A stretch of 64,000 nt of DNA from Chitinophaga arvensicola. Lineage in GTDB: Bacteria; Bacteroidota; Bacteroidia; Chitinophagales; Chitinophagaceae. The notes beneath the pieces were generated by a model. The model was not told the origin of the DNA, did no database searches, and was given only the letters and a program-made list of their open reading frames with translations. Numbering within the stretch: position 1 is the stretch's first letter; each line of letters begins with the position of its first letter. The stretch covers positions 1,685,022 through 1,749,021 of the forward strand of contig NZ_FOJG01000001.1 of assembly GCF_900110835.1 (NCBI RefSeq). Reading direction: 5' to 3'. This document shows, piece by piece, positions 1-6,850 of this stretch. Both the position numbers and the translations under genes were made by a program.

Positions 1-61
1 AACTGCACTTACAAACACGCAAACGGACATTTAGTTGAACAACGAACTAATTTATTTTTAG

Positions 62-95
62 AATTTCCCGATTTGTCATAAAATTTCCCGATTTG
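62..95. repeat. two 14-bp direct repeats, 20-bp period
   Basis: The sequence AATTTCCCGATTTG occurs at 62-75 and again at 82-95, exactly 20 bp apart, or about two helical turns. It lies just upstream of the likely promoter of the haem locus leader. This spacing is typical of a transcription-factor site bound on one DNA face, but no regulator can be named from it. Confidence 0.5.
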
Positions 96-99
96 ATTA

Positions 100-128
100 T
101 TTGGTTACAATTTTATGACGTAAGTTTG
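100..128 (+). promoter_or_regulatory. candidate promoter of haem-locus leader
   Basis: TAAGTTTG at 121-128 is an exact match to the Bacteroidota -7 box TAnnTTTG. A TTTG that could serve as the -33 box lies at 100-103, 17 bp upstream, slightly tighter than the usual 19 or so. Transcription would start near 134 and run into the structured leader. Confidence 0.5.
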
Positions 129-234
129 TTTCAGCAAATAATTACTCCGCTAAAAGTTATTGCATAGACGCTTCATGACCCATGATGTAGTCTGTGTTTT
201 CATCACCTTATTAATCATTCTCGTTAAAGATATT

Positions 235-371
235 GGCAGGCGCCTTAAGCAACGCACCTGTCAGAAGGGATCATTGTGTCCTTTCAAAATTAACCTTCGG
301 GAACATGGCGGAGTAAAGATTGTTCCTGCGGGCCGTGGTTGCCCTATCCCGGGTAGGGCAACCATTTTTTT
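235..371 (+). ncRNA. structured leader or small RNA with four hairpins
   Basis: Four hairpins follow one another. 235-243 pairs with 254-262 (nine positions, one C/A mismatch, one G-U). 264-270 pairs with 279-285. 298-305 pairs with 321-328. 336-346 pairs with 354-364, the last followed by a T-run. This is the shape of a transcript ending at an intrinsic terminator 58 bases before hmuT. No good promoter lies between the terminator and hmuT, so it may be an attenuating leader, although an independent small RNA is possible. It did not match any riboswitch consensus I know. An 84-codon open frame across it (160-414) has no recognisable protein features and is probably not translated. Confidence 0.5.
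336..371 (+). terminator. intrinsic terminator upstream of hmuT
   Basis: An 11-bp perfect stem (336-346 with 354-364) encloses TCCCGGG and is followed by a run of seven T. It would end transcription before the haem transport genes unless bypassed. Confidence 0.8.
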
Positions 372-429
372 ACGTATCAGTTTACCACACAAGAAGCCCA
401 TTCGCTACTCTTAAAAAATACACTTATTT

Positions 430-1272
430 ATGCAACTCAAGTTACGGTGGAGCACCGTATTGCTCCTGCTATGCTTTCATATAAGCGTAAGCGTTAGTGC
501 GCAATCAACAGCCGCTAAAAGGATTGTATCACTGAATGGTACCGTTACAGAAATCCTGTGCGACCTTGGTTTTCAGCAGCAGATTGTAGGCGTGGATGTA
601 ACCAGTACCTGGCCTGCTGCTATGGATAAAGTGCCTAAAGTAGGACACAACCGCAACATCACTGCTGAGCCTGTGCTGGCGCTGCAACCCGATATGATTA
701 TTTCCACCACCAACTTTCTCAGCCCGGCAGTATTGTCACAGTTTGAAAACGTAGGGATCAAACACCTGATCGTGGAACAGGAATATTCGGTGGCCGGTAC
801 CAAAAAACTGATCACCCAGATTGCTGCTGCTTTAAAGGTGGCGGACAAGGGCGCACAGCTGTGCAAACAACTGGATCAGCAACAGGCGGCCCTGAAAATA
901 GTACCACAAAATAAAAAGGTATTATTCATTTATGCCCGTGGTGCAGGTACCATGATGGTAGCCGGGGAAGCTACTCCGATGGATAAAATGATTGCCCTGG
1001 CCGGTGCAAAAAATGCCGCCAACGGGTTCAATGATTTCAAGCCACTTACCGCAGAAGCCCTCGTAGCCGCCAATCCGGATGTGATCCTGTTGTTTGATAC
1101 CGGACTGCAAAGCCTGGGTGGGGTAGACGGCCTGCTGAAAGTGCCGGGCGTAGCACAAACCAGCGCCGGAAAAAATAAGAAAGTGATTGTAATGGACGGG
1201 CAGTTGCTGACCGGATTCAGTCCGCGTGTAATAACGGCGGTAAAGGAACTTTCACAAAAGATCAGCGGATAA
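430..1272 (+). CDS. hmuT: haem ABC transporter periplasmic binding protein
   Basis: Captures haem in the periplasm and delivers it to the HmuUV importer. The 280-residue protein has a cleavable signal peptide (about 1-24, ending SVSAQ) and the class III solute-binding fold. Motifs shared with HmuT/PhuT proteins include YARGAGTMMVAGE, a PLTAEALVAANPDVIL stretch and a GGVDGLL segment. The family's usual haem-ligating tyrosine sits in a VGYxRxLSAE motif; here the equivalent stretch is VGHNRNITAE, putting His73 at that place by memory alignment. The gene is followed 22 bases later by the permease, whose product it should feed. It is first in the operon, downstream of a structured leader. Confidence 0.88.
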   Translation: MQLKLRWSTVLLLLCFHISVSVSAQSTAAKRIVSLNGTVTEILCDLGFQQQIVGVDVTSTWPAAMDKVPKVGHNRNITAEPVLALQPDMIISTTNFLSPAVLSQFENVGIKHLIVEQEYSVAGTKKLITQIAAALKVADKGAQLCKQLDQQQAALKIVPQNKKVLFIYARGAGTMMVAGEATPMDKMIALAGAKNAANGFNDFKPLTAEALVAANPDVILLFDTGLQSLGGVDGLLKVPGVAQTSAGKNKKVIVMDGQLLTGFSPRVITAVKELSQKISG

Positions 1273-1294
1273 ATACAACACTTTGAAGAAAATA

Positions 1295-2338
1295 ATGAAG
1301 CACGCCGGTGCTGTCGGACTGCTGGCACTACTCTTAATCATGGTAGTGCTGGTGGCTACCGGTACCGGCGCTATGCATATTCCGCCGCTGCAGGTATTGG
1401 CCATCCTGTTGCAGAAAGCCGGTATTACGTTGCCGGTAAGCTACGACAGCAGCACAGCCGCTGTGTTACTGGTGATCCGGCTGCCAAGAGTAGTGCTGGC
1501 CGTACTGATCGGTGCTGGCCTGTCGATGGCCGGCGCCGCCTTACAGGGATTATTCCGCAACCCGATGGCAGATCCGGGGCTGATCGGTATCAGCTCCGGC
1601 GCTTCTGTAGGCGCGGTACTAATCATTGTATTCCAGGCATCGTTGCCGCTCTGGCTGAACACGGGATGGGTACATTATTACGCGATGAATATAGCGGCCT
1701 TTTGCGGCGCGTTTATCGCTGCCTGGCTCATCATCCGGATTGCACATACCAGCAACGGTGCTATCGTGTCTATGATGCTGCTGGGCGGGATTGCGCTCAA
1801 TGCCCTGTGTATGTCTTTTACGTGGCTGATGGCGTATGTGTCGACCAATGAACAGATGCGCAGTATTATTTTCTGGACCATGGGAAGTTTGGGTGGCGCT
1901 ACGTGGCAAACGGTATTGGCGGTAACGCCTTTTATTGTATTGCCCTTGTTGTTGTTGCCGCGCCTGGCGGGTGCACTCGATGTGTTTGCACTGGGGGAAA
2001 ATGAAGCGAAGCACACCGGTGTAAATGTATCGGCACTTAAAATGAAATTATTGCTGCTCTCTACTATGGTGGTGGCGGCAAGTGTGGCCGTAGCCGGTGT
2101 GATTGGTTTTGTGGGATTGGTGATCCCGCATATCGTCCGGCAGTTTACAGGGCCGTCTTACCGGCTGTTGTTTCCATGTGCGGCTTTGTCCGGCGCAATT
2201 TTATTAACGGTGGCAGATCTTTTCAGCAGAACGATTGCAGCGCCGGCGGAATTGCCGGTAGGTATTATTACCGCTATGCTGGGGGCGCCCTTTTTTATAT
2301 GGCTCATCTTAAAAGAAAAAAGATCCTTACTGCTATGA
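1295..2338 (+). CDS. hmuU: haem ABC transporter permease (FecCD family)
   Basis: Inner-membrane channel of the haem importer; 347 residues from ATG 1295. A TTG at 1283 in the same frame would add four residues, but the ATG is the better start. The protein is almost entirely hydrophobic, with about ten membrane segments. It carries the FecCD signature GAALQGLFRNPMADPGLIGI with SSGASVGA near residues 80-105, and a GFVGLVIPHIVR coupling segment that contacts the ATPase. Its stop codon overlaps the start of hmuV in an ATGA arrangement at 2335-2338, implying translational coupling. Confidence 0.9.
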   Translation: MKHAGAVGLLALLLIMVVLVATGTGAMHIPPLQVLAILLQKAGITLPVSYDSSTAAVLLVIRLPRVVLAVLIGAGLSMAGAALQGLFRNPMADPGLIGISSGASVGAVLIIVFQASLPLWLNTGWVHYYAMNIAAFCGAFIAAWLIIRIAHTSNGAIVSMMLLGGIALNALCMSFTWLMAYVSTNEQMRSIIFWTMGSLGGATWQTVLAVTPFIVLPLLLLPRLAGALDVFALGENEAKHTGVNVSALKMKLLLLSTMVVAASVAVAGVIGFVGLVIPHIVRQFTGPSYRLLFPCAALSGAILLTVADLFSRTIAAPAELPVGIITAMLGAPFFIWLILKEKRSLLL

Positions 2339-3180
2339 TGCTGGATGTACAAGAACTGTCGCTGTCGCTGGGCGGTCACCGGATTCTTCACCAGGTGAGT
2401 TTCCAGGCGAAAGCCGGGGAATGCTGCGTGATCATGGGTGCCAACGGCGCAGGAAAATCTACGTTGCTGAAAGTACTGGCCGGGGAATACCCGCATTATA
2501 CCGGTAGCGTATTGCTAGGCGGGAATCCTTTGCGGGAGCTGACTACCGCAGAACAGGCCCGGCAACGGGCGGTATTATCGCAGCGTATTCAGCTGCATTT
2601 ACCTTTTACGGTAAGTGAACTGGTGAAAATGGGGCGGTATGTATATGGAGAAAAGGAGACGGTGGATAAGGCGATAGTGGACTATGCCATGCATACCCTC
2701 CAGGTGTATGAACTGCGTGACCGTGCCTGGACTACCCTTTCCGGTGGTCAGCAACAGCGTGTGCATATGGCCCGTGTATTGGCGCAACTACTGGAAGCGC
2801 CGCAGCTGGACGGTGGCGTTGATGGCAAAATATTACTACTCGATGAACCGGTAACGGGAATGGACATACGTCATCAGCAGCTGGCGTTGCAACTGGCTGC
2901 GGAACTGGCGGAGCATGGTGTACTGGTAGTAGCGGTGCTCCATGATTTTCACCTGGCCGCTGCCTGGGCAGATCGCATTTTTATGCTGCATAAAGGCAGT
3001 ATTTACGCGGCAGGAACAACGGAGGTGGTACTCACTGCTGCCAATATCCGCCACTGCTTTGATATAGATGTACAGGTATTGGAACATCCTGCCTGTGATC
3101 ATCCCATCATTATGACACTCAATCACACTCATCTCTCAAAAAAAATAACAGAAAATGGAAGCAATTATTTCTCCGCTTAA
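2335..3180 (+). CDS. hmuV: haem ABC transporter ATP-binding protein
   Basis: ATPase that powers haem import; 281 residues. Walker A is GANGAGKST (35-43), the ABC signature LSGGQ is at 135-139, Walker B ILLLDEP at 166-172 and the H-loop histidine at 203. An insertion (EAPQLDGGVDGK) before Walker B is typical of HmuV proteins, which often have a spacer there. The start at 2335 overlaps the stop of hmuU; a second in-frame ATG follows at once at 2338. The longer upstream frame from 2176 lies inside hmuU and is not used. The 3' end overlaps the next gene by 26 bases, so the four haem genes look co-translated. Confidence 0.9.
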   Translation: MMLDVQELSLSLGGHRILHQVSFQAKAGECCVIMGANGAGKSTLLKVLAGEYPHYTGSVLLGGNPLRELTTAEQARQRAVLSQRIQLHLPFTVSELVKMGRYVYGEKETVDKAIVDYAMHTLQVYELRDRAWTTLSGGQQQRVHMARVLAQLLEAPQLDGGVDGKILLLDEPVTGMDIRHQQLALQLAAELAEHGVLVVAVLHDFHLAAAWADRIFMLHKGSIYAAGTTEVVLTAANIRHCFDIDVQVLEHPACDHPIIMTLNHTHLSKKITENGSNYFSA

Positions 3181-4195
3181 AACACAATGGCTGGCCTACC
3201 AGCAGGAACATCCAAAAGTGCGCATACGTGATGCCGCCAAAGCACTGAAAGTGAGCGAAGCCCAGCTGGTGGCTTCCTGTACGGGGCCGCAGGTGAAACA
3301 TCTGCAAAATGATTACCGTTCCCTGTTGCTGAAAATGCCTGCACTTGGAAGGGTGATGGTGTTAACACGCAACGAAAGCTGTGTGATAGAACGGAAGGGC
3401 ATTTTTGAAAATGTAAGTACAGATAATAAACATGTAGGTATTGTATTAGGAAAAGATATTGATCTGCGGATGTTTATCAATAAATGGACATATGGCTTTG
3501 CACTGGATGAGGATGCCGCTACCGGTTTTAAGAAGTCGCTGCAGGTGTTTGACAGCGCCGGGGATGCGATCATTAAGATCTATGCACAGCCGGAAACAGA
3601 TGTGGAGGCATGGGATGCGCTGGTAGCGGAGTTTATAGCTACCGAACAACCGGATGAGATAACGGTAACGCCTGCGCCGGCACCGCCTCCCACAGCAACG
3701 CACATCGATAAAGAGAAATTTCTGGCCGACTGGGCAGCCCTGAAAGATACCCACGATTTTTTCCCCATGCTGATGAAGCACCGCGCAGGGCGATTACAGG
3801 CCGTAGAGGCAGCGGAAGGCACCTATACGCGCAAGGTAGATAACAATAGTGTGAAAGTAATCCTGGAAGATGCGGCTGCTACCGGTTTAGAGATCATGGT
3901 GTTTGTAGGGAATCATGGTAATATCGAAATACATACCGGTGCGGTACAAAAGATACTGGAAATTCCGGGTTGGATCAATGTGATGGATCCTGATTTTAAC
4001 CTGCATCTCAAAACAACAGATATCGCACATTGCTGGGTGGTAGACAAGCCAGCAGAGGGCGGAGTAACTTCCCTGGAGGTATTTGATGCTGCCGGAGAAA
4101 TGATTGTACAATTTTTCGGAAAGCGTAAACCAGGCATTCCTGAACTTCCTGAATGGCGTAAACTATTGACAAAGTTGTCGTTACAAAAAGGATAA
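3155..4195 (+). CDS. hmuS: HmuS/HemS-type cytoplasmic haem-handling protein
   Basis: Receives imported haem in the cytoplasm and either degrades it to release iron or passes it on. The 346-residue length and two internal repeats (about 25-160 and 190-335) match HemS/ChuS/HmuS. In the second repeat, IEIHTGAVQKI places His260 where the family's proximal haem-ligating histidine lies; the first repeat has the related GRVMVLTRNESCVIERKG. A proline/alanine-rich linker (172-180, PAPAPPP) joins the halves. The start lies inside hmuV. No other haem oxygenase gene is visible nearby, so this is the likely end point of the import pathway. Confidence 0.85.
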   Translation: MEAIISPLKTQWLAYQQEHPKVRIRDAAKALKVSEAQLVASCTGPQVKHLQNDYRSLLLKMPALGRVMVLTRNESCVIERKGIFENVSTDNKHVGIVLGKDIDLRMFINKWTYGFALDEDAATGFKKSLQVFDSAGDAIIKIYAQPETDVEAWDALVAEFIATEQPDEITVTPAPAPPPTATHIDKEKFLADWAALKDTHDFFPMLMKHRAGRLQAVEAAEGTYTRKVDNNSVKVILEDAAATGLEIMVFVGNHGNIEIHTGAVQKILEIPGWINVMDPDFNLHLKTTDIAHCWVVDKPAEGGVTSLEVFDAAGEMIVQFFGKRKPGIPELPEWRKLLTKLSLQKG

Positions 4196-4237
4196 TATTT
4201 TTTCCCGATCCGATCTGCTTATTTCGTTTCCGACATT

Positions 4238-4245
4238 TATTTTTG
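4238..4245 (+). promoter_or_regulatory. candidate -7 box of the lipoprotein/receptor operon
   Basis: TATTTTTG matches TAnnTTTG and lies 136 bases before the next gene. No clear TTTG -33 box is present at the normal distance. It would start a transcript that includes the paired leader at 4261-4341. Confidence 0.4.
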
Positions 4246-4260
4246 CATTGCTTATTCATA

Positions 4261-4341
4261 CTCCGCCCGTAAACAAACCCGAAATAAGTATTTAATTTTT
4301 TAATCAATTACTGATAGCTGCTCCGCAAAGACGGGCGGAGC
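4261..4341 (+). promoter_or_regulatory. leader with two mutually exclusive stems
   Basis: CTCCGCCCGT (4261-4270) is fully complementary to ACGGGCGGAG (4331-4340). GCTCCGC (4320-4326) is also fully complementary to GCGGAGC (4335-4341). Both pairings use the same 3' strand, so only one can form at a time. It ends 39 bases before the next start codon. This is the layout of a conformational RNA switch; the ligand, if any, is unknown. Confidence 0.45.
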
Positions 4342-4380
4342 CCCCTTATTCCAGAATTTAACAATAACGACTATACGAAA

Positions 4381-5100
4381 ATGAAAATCGGTATATCAAC
4401 TATTAAATCGCTGATGTTATGTGCAGCGGGTAGTGCTTTGTTGCATGCCTGTAAGAAAACGGAAGATGCTCCGCCGTTGCCGGAAAACCGGATACTGCAA
4501 TTTGCTGTGACCAATGCGGCAGATGGTCCTGTGCAAGGTGTGATCAATCATAAGGATGCCACAATCGTCCTGTATATCCCTTACTATACCGCACTGTTGT
4601 CGCTGCAGCCGGAAATCAAAATTCCTGCCGGCGCTACCGTTACACCTGCCAGTAATACATTTATCCAGAACTGGGCGGTTAAGCAAGCCATGGATAGCGC
4701 GATGACATATACTGTGAAAGCAAAAGACGGTAGTACTGCTAACTATAAGTTACGGATAGATGGCCAACAACCGGAAATTACTGTAAATGAAATTACCACC
4801 GATCCTGCGAAACCGTTTACCCTCACGCATAAGCATAAGTCGGAAAGCGAAATCATCGGGGTAGCAGGTGATAACCTGATCCCGAATTTCAAAACTAATT
4901 TTATTACACTCGTGAATGAGCAGGGGAAAGGATTTACGCTGGAAACAAAATCGTATAATCCTATTGGCTATAAAAACTTTACCGGTTCTATTCCTCCGGA
5001 TTCCAACGCCTTGCCATCCGGTAAGTATGCTGTCAGGGTAACCTGTTTCAGCAAAACGGTGAAGCTGAAAAACCCTGTCTTCATCAAACAGATACCCTAA
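4381..5100 (+). CDS. DUF5018-like lipoprotein in haem locus
   Basis: A 239-residue surface lipoprotein of unknown function. The signal peptide ends in a lipobox (LLHAC) with Cys24 as the lipidated residue. The N-terminal half has the YTVKAKDGSTANYKLRI segment of DUF5018-like beta-sandwich domains, which recur in Bacteroidota surface lipoproteins; the C-terminal half resembles an IPT/TIG-like beta domain. It shares this architecture with the longer lipoprotein at 5921-6832. Its position, in a co-directional run with haem receptor and HmuY-like genes, suggests a role in haem or haemoprotein binding at the cell surface, but the sequence itself does not show haem binding. Confidence 0.65.
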   Translation: MKIGISTIKSLMLCAAGSALLHACKKTEDAPPLPENRILQFAVTNAADGPVQGVINHKDATIVLYIPYYTALLSLQPEIKIPAGATVTPASNTFIQNWAVKQAMDSAMTYTVKAKDGSTANYKLRIDGQQPEITVNEITTDPAKPFTLTHKHKSESEIIGVAGDNLIPNFKTNFITLVNEQGKGFTLETKSYNPIGYKNFTGSIPPDSNALPSGKYAVRVTCFSKTVKLKNPVFIKQIP

Positions 5101-5165
5101 GATCCATAGTGCCTGCATCGGCCTGTCCGTATCAGCATTTTATCATAAATAAATTCCTTGAAAAC

Positions 5166-5828
5166 ATGACTAGTTTATTGAAAAAAGTAGCAGCTGTTGC
5201 ATTGGTTGCCCTCATAGCCACTGCCTGCCGGAAAGAAAACGCAGATCAATCCCTGCAGCAACTTTCCAATAGCAATCTGTCCAAACAAGAAATCGGCGGC
5301 GGTGTAACCCTGGCCCGCGCTGTAGGCGCCGGCGATACTGCACAGGTGCGTAACCTTAAAAGCGATAGTATTATTCCTCCGTCTACTCCGGCGCCATTTT
5401 ATTACAGCCTCAGTACGGAGTCCATTGTTGGCGCTACGAGTTCTTCACGTGCGTTACAGTTCAATGGCTATTTTAACGCGGATATCAATGGTATAAACGG
5501 ATTCACACTGAAGTATGTAGATGCTGCAACTGCCACCTATGCCAGTATCACTGCTCTCAATGCCGTGTCTGTTTCCAGTGCCGTAACAGCTAACAAAGTA
5601 GGTTACAACAATGGTACTACCATCGGTTGGTACAACTACTTCTTCAACGATAATCATAAAGTATTACCAGTAGCAGGCAGAACGATCATTGCCTACAAAA
5701 CAGTGGGTACTACCGTTACAGAAATCTACAAGATAAAGATGCTCAGTATCTATAAAGATATGCCTGCCAGTCCTACCGGTACAGAGCCTATTCCTTATCT
5801 GTCATTCGATTACGAACGGTTACAATAA
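5166..5828 (+). CDS. divergent HmuY-like lipoprotein
   Basis: A 220-residue lipoprotein (lipobox IATAC, Cys21). An upstream in-frame ATG at 5109 would place the signal peptide internally, so 5166 is the better start. The C-terminal region (YKIKMLSIYKDMPAS, then PYLSFDYERLQ) matches the closing strands of the HmuY fold and the same part of the proteins at 8994 and 9717. It lacks the WD-[IL]-AF motif that both of those have. HmuY proteins are haemophore-like lipoproteins that strip haem from host proteins; this one may be a specialised or decayed paralogue. It sits 65 bases after the first lipoprotein. Confidence 0.6.
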   Translation: MTSLLKKVAAVALVALIATACRKENADQSLQQLSNSNLSKQEIGGGVTLARAVGAGDTAQVRNLKSDSIIPPSTPAPFYYSLSTESIVGATSSSRALQFNGYFNADINGINGFTLKYVDAATATYASITALNAVSVSSAVTANKVGYNNGTTIGWYNYFFNDNHKVLPVAGRTIIAYKTVGTTVTEIYKIKMLSIYKDMPASPTGTEPIPYLSFDYERLQ

Positions 5829-5833
5829 AAAAA

Positions 5834-5893
5834 GTACCGGCCCTTCTCACTTCATCGCACCCTCGGAAAGTGTAATGTAATGCAGGCCGGTAC
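5834..5893 (+). promoter_or_regulatory. large intergenic hairpin
   Basis: GTACCGGCC (5834-5842) pairs with GGCCGGTAC (5885-5893), enclosing CACTT/AAGTG (5848-5852 with 5868-5872). There is no T-run on the + strand after it, so it may be an mRNA-processing or stability element between two operon genes rather than a full terminator. Confidence 0.5.
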
Positions 5894-5920
5894 AGGTATT
5901 ATGGATAAAATTATTATAAA

Positions 5921-6832
5921 ATGAATACTTTGAACAAATATTTTTTTGCGGGTTGTCTGTTGCTGCTAAGTGCCTGTACAAAAGAGAATGCAAAACTCCC
6001 CTATAGCGAAATCACTTCCTTTAATATTCCTTATGGCAATGGTCAGTCATTGAGCGCTGCCATCGACGGACAGGATATCATCGTATACTGGCCCTTTGAA
6101 CAGCAAATGCCCACCGAAATAACGCCCCAGATCACCGTATCTGACCAGGCGGCCGTAAAGCCTGCCAGTGGCGCGAAAGTGGCCTTAAGCAGCGCTACCT
6201 CCTACACGGTTACCGCACAGGATGGATCAACTGTTATCTATAAAATCCGCATTGTTTCCGTACAACCCACCCCTGTTGTAACGGCCCTGCAAAATGACTG
6301 GTACAGCTTTATTGGCCCCGGTTATAAAGATAAACTGGATGCCCTGTACGTGATCAGGGACAGCAGCCGTACCCACTTATCTGTTATTTCAGGCGCCGGG
6401 AAAAAAGTACCCCTCATTATTGATTCCATTACCCGCGAAAGGATTTATTATACGATGCCGGCAGTACTTGATACCGGTAAATACAGGATGTTCCTGGAAA
6501 CAGGCAGCTTCAGTTTCACCGGTAAAACGGATCTGTACTACCGCGAGCATGAACCGGAGCTGGAAGATTATGGTAACCTCACGCTGAAACGTGGCCAGAC
6601 CTTTACCCTGAAAGGAAAATATTTAAACAAGGTAACAGCTGCCCTGATCATGCCGGATTTTGTGAACCAGTTCGATCTGGAGGTGATCAGCAATACCGCT
6701 ACATCCGTGACGCTGCGCTTACCCGCCAGTGTGCCCGCAGGTACGTACGCAGGAGGTATCGCGATAGAAGATCTGTACTACCGTTATTCGAATTACTACA
6801 GTATAGAATCGCCGATCATTGTCACTGAATAA
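5921..6832 (+). CDS. DUF5018/IPT-domain lipoprotein in haem locus
   Basis: A 303-residue lipoprotein with lipobox LLSAC (Cys19). Residues about 25-110 form the DUF5018-like domain (YTVTAQDGSTVIYKIRI), very like that of the protein at 4381-5100. The rest looks like two IPT/TIG-type beta-sandwiches; the last contains GQTFTLKGKYLNKV and ends in strands of the TSVTLRLPASVPAGTY type. It directly precedes the TonB-dependent receptor (18-base gap), so it probably works with that receptor at the outer face of the outer membrane. No catalytic motif is seen. Confidence 0.65.
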   Translation: MNTLNKYFFAGCLLLLSACTKENAKLPYSEITSFNIPYGNGQSLSAAIDGQDIIVYWPFEQQMPTEITPQITVSDQAAVKPASGAKVALSSATSYTVTAQDGSTVIYKIRIVSVQPTPVVTALQNDWYSFIGPGYKDKLDALYVIRDSSRTHLSVISGAGKKVPLIIDSITRERIYYTMPAVLDTGKYRMFLETGSFSFTGKTDLYYREHEPELEDYGNLTLKRGQTFTLKGKYLNKVTAALIMPDFVNQFDLEVISNTATSVTLRLPASVPAGTYAGGIAIEDLYYRYSNYYSIESPIIVTE

Positions 6833-6850
6833 AATTAATGCACTCCGGGA

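Noticed and set aside
235..371. Cobalamin, TPP, FMN or SAM riboswitch
   Set aside because: None of the conserved boxes I know for these classes is present.
160..414. An 84-codon open frame before hmuT
   Set aside because: It spans four hairpins and a terminator, has no recognisable domain and no good start context. The RNA structure explains the sequence better.
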